A DNA stretch of 64,000 nucleotides from Clostridia bacterium (GCA_017453245.1 JAFTKM010000007.1:243747-307746); one strand, 5' to 3'; shown: positions 1-8,339, counted from the stretch's first letter. Made by a program: numbers and translations. Notes: generated by a model not told the origin, from the letters alone.

Positions 1-189
1 GACGAGCCGCCACGGAGCAATTTGCACTCGCTCGCTGGAGAACAAGTTCTCCGACTCGCTTCGCTTGATTATGGTATGATAGCCCTATGAACTTTAACTT
101 GCCACTAGGCAATCATAACTTGGCGGAGCCAATCATAACTCATAACTTGCCCTTTTGGGCAACTCATAGCTATGCTATGCGCCATGCAC
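1..189. repeat. Hairpin array 3' of mgsA (word AGTTATGA on the minus strand)
   Basis: Short perfect hairpins follow one another: GGAGAAC/GTTCTCC (37-52), TTGCC/GGCAA (99-112), TTGGC/GCCAA and TTGCCC/GGGCAA. From about position 92 they are separated by the constant word ATCATAAC or CTCATAAC, which reads AGTTATGA in the direction of mgsA transcription. The array starts right after the mgsA stop codon. No gene is supported here. Confidence 0.8.
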
Positions 190-621
190 TCAGCGTGCGC
201 GCTTCTTTCTGTTATACTCGCTGGTGGGGTTGATGAACTCGCGCCAGTTGAGGTCGCCGTTGCCGAGGGCTGTTACAAGAGCCTCAGCGGTTGCGATATT
301 GGTAGCAACGGGAATGTTGTACACGTCGCAAAGACGGAGAAGGTTCTTTTCTGCCTCGTAGGGCTCCTGCTCGGGATCTGTGCTTCTGAAGTAGAAGACA
401 AGGTCGAGCTCGTTATATGATACCTTAGCGGCGATCTGATCAACACCGCCCGAGCTTCCCGCAAGGAAGGTCTCGATGTCGAGTCCGGTCGCGTCAGAAA
501 TATATTTTCCGGTTATATGCGTAGCGCAGAGGTGGTGGCGACCGAGTATTCCGCTGTAAGCGATGCAGAATTGCGCCATCAATTCTTTTTTGTTGTTATC
601 GGCGATGATTGCGATCTCCAT
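190..621 (-). CDS. mgsA: Methylglyoxal synthase
   Basis: Converts dihydroxyacetone phosphate to methylglyoxal and phosphate in the cytosol, an overflow bypass of lower glycolysis. The 143-residue product has the usual family length. Family landmarks are visible: an N-terminal IAIIADNNKK strand with the phosphate-binding region, a GSSGGVDQIAA segment (about residues 54-64) matching the SGPLGGDQQIGA motif, an LDLVFYFRSTDP segment and the C-terminal IPVATNIATAEALV. The start follows GGAGG at 628-632 with good spacing. A minus-strand promoter lies at 715-743. It is divergent from pfkA, so two enzymes controlling triose/hexose phosphate flux share a control region. Identification rests on motifs only, but the combination is distinctive. 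Confidence 0.93.
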   Translation of the reverse strand: MEIAIIADNNKKELMAQFCIAYSGILGRHHLCATHITGKYISDATGLDIETFLAGSSGGVDQIAAKVSYNELDLVFYFRSTDPEQEPYEAEKNLLRLCDVYNIPVATNIATAEALVTALGNGDLNWREFINPTSEYNRKKRAR

Positions 622-714
622 GGTATTCCTCCATATATCAGATTAGTGAGATGATCTTTCGACAGGTCCTTTGCTTCATAAATAAAAAAAGACCATATTA
701 CGCATTATAAAGTA

Positions 715-743
715 ATTATACCACTCTAAATCCGATTTGTCAA
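715..743 (-). promoter_or_regulatory. mgsA promoter
   Basis: On the minus strand TTGACA (738-743), a 17-nt spacer and TATAAT (715-720) form a consensus promoter about 95 nt upstream of the mgsA start. Confidence 0.8.
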
Positions 744-918
744 TCACAGCGGCACAATTTTGGCATATTTCACAATTCGTTTAGTATAGTCTTTAACAAA
801 TAACTCACATTAATTACGCTAAACTATCGCGCGAGGCAGAAAAATGCTCAAATCCACGGCGCATTTACGCGATAAAATAGAAAATAAAACTAAAAATTGA
901 CAAAATCACTTTTTCTTC

Positions 919-947
919 TTGAAAAAGGGAAAGGGATGTTGTATAAT
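919..947 (+). promoter_or_regulatory. pfkA promoter
   Basis: TTGAAA (919-924), 17 nt, TATAAT (942-947). It lies inside the longest possible upstream extension of the pfkA frame and therefore supports the downstream start at 988. A further TTGACA at 897-902 is too far from the -10 to pair with it. Confidence 0.75.
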
Positions 948-987
948 AAGTCTGTTACAATATTATCTGCCACGGAGGCAAAAGGAA

Positions 988-2052
988 ATGAAGGAATTTA
1001 AGAGAATAGGCGTATTGACGTCGGGCGGTGACGCTCCCGGTATGAATGCCGCTATCAGAGCGGTTGTACGTACTGCGCTCTCACACGGCGTTGAGGTTAT
1101 GGGAATATACAGAGGATACTCGGGACTTATTGACGGCGATATCAGAAAGCTTGAGTTCAGAGACGTATCCAACATCATCAACAAGGGCGGTACAATACTG
1201 TACTCCGACCGCTGCCCCGAGTTCAAGACTCCCGAGGGTATGGCTAAAGCGGTTGAGACCTGCCACGAGTTTGGCATCGACGGTATAGTAGCCATCGGCG
1301 GCGACGGCACCTTCAGAGGCGCGACCGACCTTACCGCGCACGGTATCCCCTGCATCGGTATCCCCGGCACTATCGATAACGATATTACCTCTACCGATAA
1401 CACCATCGGCTTTGACACCGCGATGAACACCGTTGTTGATCTCGTTGACAAGCTCCGCGACACCTGTGAGTCTCACGCGAGATGTAACGTCGTTGAGGTA
1501 ATGGGCAGAGGAGCGGGTGACATTGCTATCTCCACGGGTATTGCATCCGGCGCTACCGCTATCGTTGTACCCGAGTTCAGTTATAGCGACGACGATATTA
1601 TTCAGCAGATCATCGACTCCAAGATCATGGGCAAGCGTAACTTCATCATTCTCGTGTCCGAGGGCGTTGGCTCAAGCTACGCTCCCGCACTCGCTGAGAA
1701 GATTCAGAAGGAGACGGGTGTTGAGACCAAGTTTGCGCGTCTTGCTCACGTTGTAAGAGGCGGTAACCCCACTCTCAAGGACAGAGTCCTCGCCAGCACC
1801 ATGGGCGCTATCGCGGTTGAGGAGCTCCTCAAGGGACACTCCAACCTCGTTATGTGCGACAAGCTCGGTAAGATCGTACCCACCGATATCAACTACGCGC
1901 TCATCCTCGACAGAATGTATAAGGGCAAGCTCAAGGACGGCGACCTCGACCGCTTCACCGAGGAGGACATCGAGAGAATGAAGTCCGACATCAAGGCAAG
2001 ACAGGCATCTCTCGCCAGACTCTACGGTATCAGCAAGACTATTAATCTGTAA
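988..2052 (+). CDS. pfkA: 6-phosphofructokinase (ATP-type signature)
   Basis: Phosphorylates fructose 6-phosphate to fructose 1,6-bisphosphate, the committed step of glycolysis. The 354-residue product begins with the GGDAPGMNA nucleotide-binding motif (residues 13-21), has GGDGT at 104-108, PGTIDND with the catalytic aspartate at 126-132, and MGRGAGD in the substrate region. Gly in both GGDGT and PGTIDND is the pattern of ATP-dependent enzymes. The ATG at 988 was chosen because GGAGG (974-978) sits 9 nt upstream and because the promoter -35 at 919 excludes the longer TTG-initiated frame. A second, different PFK lies at 50237-51358 (minus). Confidence 0.95.
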   Translation: MKEFKRIGVLTSGGDAPGMNAAIRAVVRTALSHGVEVMGIYRGYSGLIDGDIRKLEFRDVSNIINKGGTILYSDRCPEFKTPEGMAKAVETCHEFGIDGIVAIGGDGTFRGATDLTAHGIPCIGIPGTIDNDITSTDNTIGFDTAMNTVVDLVDKLRDTCESHARCNVVEVMGRGAGDIAISTGIASGATAIVVPEFSYSDDDIIQQIIDSKIMGKRNFIILVSEGVGSSYAPALAEKIQKETGVETKFARLAHVVRGGNPTLKDRVLASTMGAIAVEELLKGHSNLVMCDKLGKIVPTDINYALILDRMYKGKLKDGDLDRFTEEDIERMKSDIKARQASLARLYGISKTINL

Positions 2053-2132
2053 TTGTGGTCACGGAGTATACTAAGAGTACAAATCCTTAAAACTAGACAA
2101 AAAAGACAATAAAAGTAGACAAAAAGTGGCTC

Positions 2133-2260
2133 TTGGCGCACCTGCAATAAAGCAGGTGCGCCAACTCTATTCGCCCGGCGGCGAGTTCTATTGCTAAAGC
2201 AGCTATATTGCTTCGCAGTTCTATTGCCTGACGGCAGTTTGAGGTTAGAGGCGAATAGAA
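2133..2260. repeat. Hairpin array 3' of pfkA (word AGTTCTATT)
   Basis: Begins with a strong 13-bp hairpin (TTGGCGCACCTGC 2133-2145 paired with 2152-2164, loop aataaa), which may serve as the pfkA terminator although no T-tract follows. Then short hairpins CGCC/GGCG, GC/GC and GCC/GGC are separated by the word AGTTCTATT. Confidence 0.65.
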
Positions 2261-2630
2261 TAAAACTGCGAGGCAAAGCCGAGCAATAAAACTTCACGTC
2301 AGGGAAATACCACTTTTGCGCAGCAAAAATATAACTCTTTTACAAAGCCACTGTCTCGCTTCGCACTTTACATTTTCGGCGGGAGCAAGCCCCCGCCCTA
2401 CGGTTTGTTCTTCGCTCCTAACTCTGCATTGGCGGACCGTCGGGGTAGCGTAGCGAAACCGAGGCCCTCTCAGCCGCTCCGCGACAGCTCCCCCAAAGTG
2501 GGAGCCTTATGTTGTAATGTCGCGCTTTAATTAGCCTCGCCCTACGGGAGAGGTGTCGAGCGTTGCGAGACGGAGAGGGTCACTTCGCGCTTGGCGCTTC
2601 GCATTCTGCACTTACGGGACGTCAGTGGCG
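2261..2630. repeat. Repeat-rich intergenic region
   Basis: No gene is supported. It contains GCGGGAGCAAGCCCCCGCC (also at 4173 and, inverted, near 25496), and a block with CCCTCTCAGCCGCTCCGCG, a CTCCCcaaagtGGGAG hairpin and a CCTCGCCCTACGGGAGAGG segment. These look like remnants of dispersed non-coding repeats. Short open frames here have no ribosome-binding site. Confidence 0.5.
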
Positions 2631-2783
2631 CCGTCCCCTACCATTCCTTCTCATCCTCGCCGAGCGATGATATCATCTACCAAAAGTAGATATCATACGG
2701 TAAAAGACATTTGACCGTATATCATCCGACATCGTCGGATATCATTGGCGCCCCGCGCCCTGTGCCTCGTCCCTTAATTTTGC
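2631..2783 (-). repeat. ~150-bp dispersed inverted repeat, copy A (four hairpins with ATGATAT spacers)
   Basis: The reverse complement matches 25271-25422 almost base for base. Read on the minus strand it is four hairpins separated by ATGATAT: CCGAC/GTCGG, ACGGT/ACCGT, CTAC/GTAG and a CTCGctcgGCGAG-type hairpin. It is flanked on one side by GCAAAATTAAGG and on the other by GGTAGGGGACGG in both copies. Confidence 0.85.
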
Positions 2784-2992
2784 ATTGGCGGACCGTCGAG
2801 GACGCCGGTCCCTACAGTTTGTACCTCGCTCTTCATTTTGCACTTTGCATTCTGCATTTTGCATTGGCGCAGCCCTGCGGCTCCGCCGCATTATCCTTGC
2901 CGTTTTCCGACCGCCCCAAAAGGGCGTTTTTTTGTTCAATTCTAACAAGTGTGCGACGATGTTCGACCGAGAATTTTGGAAGGGTACTTTAC

Positions 2993-3021
2993 TTACAAGC
3001 GACCCGTGTATGATTTATAAT
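2993..3021 (+). promoter_or_regulatory. Promoter of the HTH gene
   Basis: TTACAA (2993-2998), 17 nt, TATAAT (3016-3021), 75 nt upstream of the ATG at 3096. Confidence 0.6.
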
Positions 3022-3095
3022 GGAATTACGAAAGGAAAACGTGCGATTCGCGGTAGCCGCAGACCTTCGAAAACCCCAAAAAACAAGGAGAAAAA

Positions 3096-3539
3096 ATGAA
3101 CTATTTATCAAATAACAGCCACGAGCGTGAGTATGATAATAACGACGGTATTGTCATGACCCGAGGCGAGAGATTTTTCAAGGTCTGGGATTTTATGATC
3201 GGAGATTTCAAGCTCGAAAAGACCGAGCTTCTCGTCTACTCGATAATCTTCGGAATGTACAGAAATTACTGCGACGCGTTCACGGGCTCGAGAGAGTATC
3301 TGGCAAGGTGGACGAGCGCAAGCGAGAGAAGTGTGGCGGCGGCATTAAAGTCGCTCGAGGAAAAGAAGCTGATAGAAAAGGAATACAGACAGTACGGAAT
3401 GATCAGAAAGGCGATCTACCGCGTTAACACCCGCCTCCTGCCGACCTGCGAGATGTTCAAGCTCGAAAACATTAACAGAGACGCCAATGACAAGGAAAGA
3501 CAGAAGAAAAGACGCAAGGAGCTCGGGCTTGACGATTAG
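3096..3539 (+). CDS. Small winged-helix protein, replication-initiator-like (HTH_36 type)
   Basis: A 147-residue cytosolic protein. Residues about 38-95 (KTELLVYSIIFGMYRN, FTGSREYLARWTSASERSV, AAALKSLEEKKLIEKEYR) have the layout of the winged-helix domain found at the N-terminus of many plasmid/phage replication initiators and replisome organizers. The C-terminus is short and basic (KERQKKRRKELG). There is no second Rep domain, so it may be a stand-alone DNA-binding protein. AAGGAG (3085-3090) precedes the ATG. About 190 nt downstream lie six 21-bp direct repeats resembling iterons. Domain assignment is by pattern; function is unknown. Confidence 0.75.
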   Translation: MNYLSNNSHEREYDNNDGIVMTRGERFFKVWDFMIGDFKLEKTELLVYSIIFGMYRNYCDAFTGSREYLARWTSASERSVAAALKSLEEKKLIEKEYRQYGMIRKAIYRVNTRLLPTCEMFKLENINRDANDKERQKKRRKELGLDD

Positions 3540-3726
3540 ACAAAGGCGTTTTCTGTAATAATCTATCCTGATAACTCTTAAAAACAAAATTCTTTTTGTT
3601 AACGCGGCGAAGCCGCACATAGGCGAGAGACGAAGTTCTCTTGCCTAACAACTCTAGTATGTACTATTGTTTGTTCTTTAGTTTAATATACTTTAGTTTA
3701 TGTTTGCAATTTTTTCATTCGGCGAC

Positions 3727-3852
3727 TTGCAAAAAATGTTCGACCAATTGCAGTTTTTTCTTGGCTGATTGCAAATTATGTCAGGCGGAATGCAGTTTCT
3801 GTCAAGCGAGATGCAGTTTTTTCCGAGCGGGGTGCAGTTTCTACATCTGCAC
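3727..3852 (+). repeat. Six tandem degenerate 21-bp repeats
   Basis: Units start at 3727, 3748, 3769, 3790, 3811 and 3832 and follow the pattern KTGCARTTTnTnnnnnGCGnn. The period is exactly 21 bp, two helical turns. A frame through them (3641-3862) reads as heptads of the form xCSFxxA, but its ATG at 3659 has no ribosome-binding site, so a DNA-level repeat is preferred. A peptide is not excluded. Confidence 0.85.
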
Positions 3853-4364
3853 ATCACGTTGACGGGATGTCGTGGGCGCTACGCTGCCTTGGTAAGGGAG
3901 CCTTACAAGATGCGGAGCAGAGTAGAGTGTCATCCTGAGCGCAGTGCGTAAGCACGGAGTCGCACCCGTAGGGCGACACAGAGTGTCGGGATCTACTTCG
4001 ATTAACACGATAACTACCTAAAAACAGTAGTTAAGGAAGCCGTCATCAGACTTATACTAGATCCCTTCGTCGCTACGCTCCTCGGTTTTGCTTCGCATTC
4101 GCTCCACAAAACTTCGACTTCACTCCGTTTCGCTCAGGATGACACTTTAACCAACTCCGCATTATTCGGCGGGAGCAAGCCCCCGCCCTACGGTTTGTGC
4201 CTCGTCCTTAATTTTGCATTCTGCATTTTGCATTTTGCATTGGCGCTCCGCGCCCTGTGCCTCGTTCCTTAATTTTGCATTCTGCATTTTGCATTGGCGC
4301 ATCGCGCCGAAGTTTTACATTTGCGTCTCCGCCGCACTCTGTTTCATTAATTAAAAAGAAAAAG
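3853..4364. repeat. Repeat-rich intergenic region
   Basis: No gene is supported. It holds AGTGTCATCCTGAGCGCAG and CAGGATGACACT blocks in inverted orientation (3930-4145), another GCGGGAGCAAGCCCCCGCC block (4173-4191), and two runs of ATTCTGCATTTTGCATT (4210-4300). The same modules occur in the opposite orientation at 25240-25600. Confidence 0.6.
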
Positions 4365-4394
4365 TTGACAAACCCACTGCGCGTGTGTTACAAT
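4365..4394 (+). promoter_or_regulatory. Promoter of the acyl-CoA synthetase-like gene
   Basis: TTGACA (4365-4370), 18 nt, TACAAT (4389-4394). Confidence 0.75.
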
Positions 4395-4451
4395 TATAGA
4401 AGCGGATAAACATAAAATAAAAAACTTTGTCTATGATGAAAGGATAGTAAA

Positions 4452-6137
4452 ATGAAAAAGCCTATTCACGAAAAGAAAGTTTATCTCAACGTAAGAGAGG
4501 TTATCGAGGACATCGGTAACATTTATTCCGGCAAGATGGCGTACACTTATCGCATCAAGCCGAATGATAAGGAAATCCAGAAGAAGACCTATGATCAGCT
4601 CCGCGACGACGTAAGAGCTCTCGCGACCGAGCTTATCGCAAGAGGCGTTCCCGGCAAGCACCTTGCCCTCGTCGGCAAGCTCTCCTATCACTGGATCGTT
4701 GTATACTACGCGACTCTCGCGTGCGGCGGCGTTCTTGTTCCCCTTGACAAGGAGTGGCTCGCAAAGGATCTTGCGGACACAGGCGCTAAAGCGGAGGTAT
4801 CCTTCGTATTCTGTGACGGAGACGTGATCGAGAAGGGCAGAGCTATCTCGGAGGCTGCAGGCTGCGGCGATCCCATCGCTATGGAGTATGGCGAAGGCAC
4901 CGTTGACGAGCTCATAGAGGCAGGCCGTGTTAAGTTTAACGAGGATTCCTCGGCATATTATAACGCTCCTATCGACATCGACGCAATGTCGCTTCTCGTA
5001 TTTACCTCGGGTACTACCGGCAAGGGTAAGGGCGTTATGCTCTCGCAGAAGAATATCCTCACGGATATCGCGGCACCCCTTCAGCACATCGACTTCACCT
5101 TCAAGTCGGTTGGTGTTCTTCCTCCCCACCACACCTTCGGCTCTACTGTAAATATTCTCGGCCACAACTGCATCGGCTGTGAGATCTACATCTCCTCGGG
5201 AATTCGCTACGTGCAGAAGGAGCTTAAGGAGCAGGCTCCCGGACATATGGTTCTTGTTCCTCTTTATCTTGAGACCTTCTACCGTAAGATAATGGCTAAC
5301 ATCAAGGATCAGGGCAAGGAGAAGCTCATCGCAAGAATGATCAAGATCTCCAACCTCCTTCGTAAGGTTGGTATTGACCTTCGTCGCAAGCTCTTTAAGG
5401 CTGTTCTTGCGGCATTCGGCGGCGAGGTAAGAATGGTAGTATGCGGCGGCGCGCCCATCAACCAGGATATTCTCTCCTTCTTTGACGGCGTTGGTATCGA
5501 GATCCTTAACGGCTACGGCATCACCGAGTGCGCACCCATCATCGCGTGCAACCACTCCCACGACGTTATCCCCGGCAGCGTAGGTCCCGCTTGTGACGTT
5601 AACGAGGTTAAGATCGACGAGCCCAACGAGGACGGCGAGGGCGAGATCTGGGTTAAGGGCTCTAACGTAATGCTCGGCTACTACAAGGACGAGGAGGCTA
5701 CCGCTGACGCGATCACTCCCGACGGCTACTTCAGAACCGGCGACTACGGCAAGGTCGGTAAGAACGGTGAGATCTACATCACCGGCCGTAAGAAGAACCT
5801 CATCATCCTCTCCAACGGTAAGAACGTTTACCCCGAGGAGATCGAGGCTGAGTTCATCGCGGTTCCTGGCGTTATCGATATCGTTGTTTACGAGGGCCAG
5901 AGCAAGAGAGGCCTTATGTACAACACCATCGTTGCTGAGGTATTCCCCGATCAGGATTATATCACCAAGAATAACGTAGAGGACATCTACGCGCATCTCA
6001 AGAAGTACGTTGACGAGTACAACCTCACCGCTGTGCCCTATAAGAAGATAGGCATTCTTAAGGTTCGTACCGAGGAGTTCCCCAAGAACACCCTTCGTAA
6101 GATCATGAGATTCAAGATCGATATGACTATAGAGTAA
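4452..6137 (+). CDS. AMP-forming acyl-CoA synthetase / AMP-binding ligase
   Basis: A 561-residue member of the ANL superfamily, which activates a carboxylate (most likely a fatty acid) as the acyl-adenylate before transfer to CoA or a carrier protein. The P-loop FTSGTTGKGKGVML is at residues 184-197. NGYGITECAPI (A5), the A7 motif with GDYGKVGKNGEIYITGRKKN, and the A8 hinge with NVYPEEIE follow in the expected order. The C-terminal lysine region (PKNTLRKIMR) is present. No membrane segment is evident. AAAGGA precedes the ATG by 8 nt. It is a single-gene transcription unit; the stop codon lies inside a hairpin (6134-6153). Substrate cannot be told from sequence. Confidence 0.88.
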   Translation: MKKPIHEKKVYLNVREVIEDIGNIYSGKMAYTYRIKPNDKEIQKKTYDQLRDDVRALATELIARGVPGKHLALVGKLSYHWIVVYYATLACGGVLVPLDKEWLAKDLADTGAKAEVSFVFCDGDVIEKGRAISEAAGCGDPIAMEYGEGTVDELIEAGRVKFNEDSSAYYNAPIDIDAMSLLVFTSGTTGKGKGVMLSQKNILTDIAAPLQHIDFTFKSVGVLPPHHTFGSTVNILGHNCIGCEIYISSGIRYVQKELKEQAPGHMVLVPLYLETFYRKIMANIKDQGKEKLIARMIKISNLLRKVGIDLRRKLFKAVLAAFGGEVRMVVCGGAPINQDILSFFDGVGIEILNGYGITECAPIIACNHSHDVIPGSVGPACDVNEVKIDEPNEDGEGEIWVKGSNVMLGYYKDEEATADAITPDGYFRTGDYGKVGKNGEIYITGRKKNLIILSNGKNVYPEEIEAEFIAVPGVIDIVVYEGQSKRGLMYNTIVAEVFPDQDYITKNNVEDIYAHLKKYVDEYNLTAVPYKKIGILKVRTEEFPKNTLRKIMRFKIDMTIE

Positions 6138-6345
6138 GCGCGGATGCGCTTACAATGAATTGCGCAAAAGCGCATTAATTGAGTGCGCCTGACTCATGAA
6201 TTGGCTACGCCATGAATTGCCCTCTAGGGCATTAAGGTGGGTGCGCAATTCAAATCATGGAGCGAAGCGAGAAATTTGCTATTCGTCGGCCGATACGACG
6301 AATGACGCAAGATACCGCAAGCGGTATGCATGGAGCGAAGCGAGA
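6134..6345. repeat. Hairpin array (word ATGAATTG)
   Basis: The first hairpin, GTAAGCGC (6134-6141) with GCGCTTAC (6146-6153), contains the TAA stop of the upstream gene. Further hairpins (TGCGC/GCGCA, GGC/GCC, GCCCT/AGGGC) are separated by ATGAATTG. Near 6235-6255 the word appears inverted (CAATTC, AATCATG), so the array has a left and a right half. A double-hairpin element follows at 6274-6329. Confidence 0.85.
6274..6329 (-). repeat. Double-hairpin dispersed element, copy 1
   Basis: On the minus strand ATACCGC/GCGGTAT then ATTCGTCG/CGACGAAT, ending in AGCAAAT. One of seven near-complete copies in the window (9462, 9538, 9668, 14880, 16517, 28264). Confidence 0.85.
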
Positions 6346-6365
6346 AATCATGAAATAGTAAAAAT

Positions 6366-6399
6366 AAAAGAGCGTTCCCGAGAGGGAGCGCTCTTTTTA
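6366..6399 (+). terminator. Intrinsic terminator
   Basis: AAAAGAGCG paired with CGCTCTTTT plus an inner CCC/GGG stem, followed by TTTTT. It ends the rightward transcript of the ligase gene after the hairpin array. Confidence 0.85.
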
Positions 6400-6651
6400 A
6401 CTAAGTTTGCCCGTGAACCCCAAAAGCTCGACTACGCTCGCTTCGGGGAACCCCGAAATAGGGCAAGTGAAGTTCACTTTGTGAGTGAAGTTATCCTGCA
6501 GATAGTGAAGTTTGCGCCCTATGGTCGCAAGTGAACGTTAGTTTTGGATTTCTTCATTACGAGCTTTAGCGAGTAACTTCACTGCGAGCGAAGCAGTGAG
6601 TCAACTTCACTCGCGCTTGCGCGAACTTCACTGTGCTAACGCACAACTTCA
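6400..6651. repeat. Inverted hairpin array (AGTGAAGTT / AACTTCACT)
   Basis: The left half carries AGTGAAGTT between short hairpins (6458-6530). The right half carries the reverse complement AACTTCACT (6575-6655), with hairpins CGCGC/GCGCG and GTGC/GCAC. The last word overlaps the TGA stop of the leftward aminotransferase gene. The centre is ACGAGctttagCGAGT. Confidence 0.9.
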
Positions 6652-7827
6652 CTGTTTCTTGAGCTCCTCAAGAAACTCTCCTATCCTCTCGAGGGCTTCC
6701 TTGATATGCGAGAGGGAATAGCAATAGGATGCTCTGACGTGGCCTTCGCCGCTTTCGCCAAAGGCGTTGCCGGGGACGAGGGCGACCTTTTTGGAATAGA
6801 GGAGTCTTTCGCAGAATTCCTCACTTGTGAGACCGGTCGACTTTATCGATGGGAAGGCGTAGAATGCGCCCTTTGGCTCGCGACACTCAAGGCCGAGGTC
6901 GTTGAAGCCCTTGACTATGACCTTACGCCTTGCGTCGTATTCCTCGAGCATATTTGCCACCGCCTCGTCACAGCTTCGGAGCGCCTCAATAGCGGCATAC
7001 TGCGAGGTTGTCGGAGCGCACATTATAGCGTACTGATGTATCTTCGTGATTTGTGTAAGTATCGGCTCGGGACCGCAGGCGTAACCAAGACGCCAGCCCG
7101 TCATGGAGAAGGTCTTTGAGAAGCCGTTAATGAGAACGGTCCTCTCCTTCATACCCTCGAGCGAGGCTATCGACACGTGCTTTGTGCCGCCGAAGGTCAA
7201 TTCTGCGTATATCTCGTCGGAGATGACGATGATGTCGGTGTCTCTCAGTACCTTGGCGATTTTCTCAAGGTCCTCTCTTTCCATTATCGCGCCCGTGGGG
7301 TTGCAGGGGTAGGGGAGGATAAGAGCCTTGGTTTTCGGCGTGATGGCAGAGAGGAGCTCCTCGGGTGTGAGCTTGAAGTCATTCTCCGCCTTGGTGTTTA
7401 TAACAACGGGAACACCTCCCGCAAGGCGGGTGATAGGCTCGTAGCAGACGTAGGACGGCTCGGGTATGATGACCTCGTCGCCGGGGTTGACGATAGCTCT
7501 GATTGTTGCGTCTATCGCCTCACTTCCGCCAACGGTGATGAGAACCTCTGATGTCGGCTCGTACTGAATATTGTATTTTTTGTAAACGTAAGTTTGTATT
7601 TCTTGTCTTAAAAGCTCAAGTCCACGGTTGGATGTATATTTTGTCTTTGCGAGCTCTAACGAGCGAATGCCCGCCGAGCGCACCGCTCTCGGGGTGGGGA
7701 AATCCGGCTCGCCGACACCGAGGGAGATAACGTCCTTCATAGTGTTTGCGATGTCGAAGAATTTTCTGATACCCGAGGGCTTCATATCCCTGACCGTGGA
7801 TGAGAGTATCTTCTCATAATCGATCAT
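6649..7827 (-). CDS. alaT: PLP-dependent aminotransferase, alanine/aspartate type
   Basis: A 392-residue class I/II aminotransferase of the AspB/AlaT type that exchanges the amino group between an amino acid and a 2-oxo acid. Visible landmarks are GVGEPDFPTP near the N-terminus, YTSNRGLELLR, the cofactor-contact segment PCNPTGA, SDEIYAEL, the PLP lysine in GFSKTFSMTGWRLGY and the carboxylate-binding arginine in HVRASYCYS. Its ATG overlaps the stop codon of the upstream Lrp-family gene by 4 nt, so the two are translationally coupled. The pairing resembles alaR-alaT (yugG-yugH) of Bacillus, which is the basis for the symbol; aspartate or another substrate remains possible. Confidence 0.8.
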   Translation of the reverse strand: MIDYEKILSSTVRDMKPSGIRKFFDIANTMKDVISLGVGEPDFPTPRAVRSAGIRSLELAKTKYTSNRGLELLRQEIQTYVYKKYNIQYEPTSEVLITVGGSEAIDATIRAIVNPGDEVIIPEPSYVCYEPITRLAGGVPVVINTKAENDFKLTPEELLSAITPKTKALILPYPCNPTGAIMEREDLEKIAKVLRDTDIIVISDEIYAELTFGGTKHVSIASLEGMKERTVLINGFSKTFSMTGWRLGYACGPEPILTQITKIHQYAIMCAPTTSQYAAIEALRSCDEAVANMLEEYDARRKVIVKGFNDLGLECREPKGAFYAFPSIKSTGLTSEEFCERLLYSKKVALVPGNAFGESGEGHVRASYCYSLSHIKEALERIGEFLEELKKQ

Positions 7828-8306
7828 AAGGAAACCGCATCCCTTTCATCCTTTTCTTCATCGGTGAGGAGGACACCGTAGTCCTTGTATCTCTTCATAA
7901 TAAACTGAGTGGAGGTAGCGGTCACCGCATCGATGGTCGCAAGCTCCTTGGAGACAAAGGCAGACACCTCACGGAAGGTCTTTCCCGTAACAACAACGGA
8001 GAGGTCACATCCGCCCGACATAAGCGATACCGACTCTACCTCGGGGTAGAGAGCAATTCTCTCGGCAACCTCCTCAAAGCCTCTCTCGGCCTTGGGTACT
8101 ACCTTGAGCTCAATGGTCGCGCTGACAGCGTCGTCACTGAGCTTCTCGCGGTCGATTACAGTCTTGTAGCCGCGGATGATTCCCGCCGACTCCATCTCGT
8201 GTATTGCCGCCTTGACCTCTTTTTCCGAGATGCCGACGATGGTCGCGATGTCCGCGTCTGATATTCTCGCGTTATTTTCTATAAGCTTTAAAATCTTGGA
8301 ATTCAT
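7824..8306 (-). CDS. Lrp/AsnC-family transcriptional regulator
   Basis: A 160-residue regulator with an N-terminal winged helix (residues about 5-55, ending in GIIRGYKTVI) and a C-terminal RAM/AsnC ligand domain (LKVVPKAERGFEEVAERIALYPEVESVSLMSGGCDL). Proteins of this family usually sense an amino acid and often control their own gene and the adjacent enzyme. It is the first gene of a two-gene operon with the aminotransferase. The promoter region shared with the divergent M19 peptidase contains an 18-bp perfect palindrome at 8362-8379 that is a natural candidate for its operator. It resembles AlaR of Bacillus, but the ligand is inferred from context only. Confidence 0.88.
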   Translation of the reverse strand: MNSKILKLIENNARISDADIATIVGISEKEVKAAIHEMESAGIIRGYKTVIDREKLSDDAVSATIELKVVPKAERGFEEVAERIALYPEVESVSLMSGGCDLSVVVTGKTFREVSAFVSKELATIDAVTATSTQFIMKRYKDYGVLLTDEEKDERDAVSL

Positions 8307-8339
8307 ATTTTTCTCCCGTTTTATTATTGCCCATACCGA

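Noticed and set aside
2711-3099. Small open frames (100, 68 and 104 codons) before the HTH gene
   Set aside because: They lie in repeat modules with TGCATTTTGCATT runs and in the promoter/leader of the HTH gene; no initiation signals.
3641-3862. 73-codon Cys-rich heptad peptide (xCSFxxA) over the 21-bp repeats
   Set aside because: TTG start or an ATG without a ribosome-binding site, and the repeat period explains the pattern. Kept as a repeat; a peptide is not fully excluded.
4431-5996. Long antisense frame opposite the acyl-CoA synthetase gene (similar ones at 32123-33676, 34266-35327, 45019-45984, 50288-51361)
   Set aside because: All are in the codon-aligned antisense frame of a well-supported gene; explained by codon choice.
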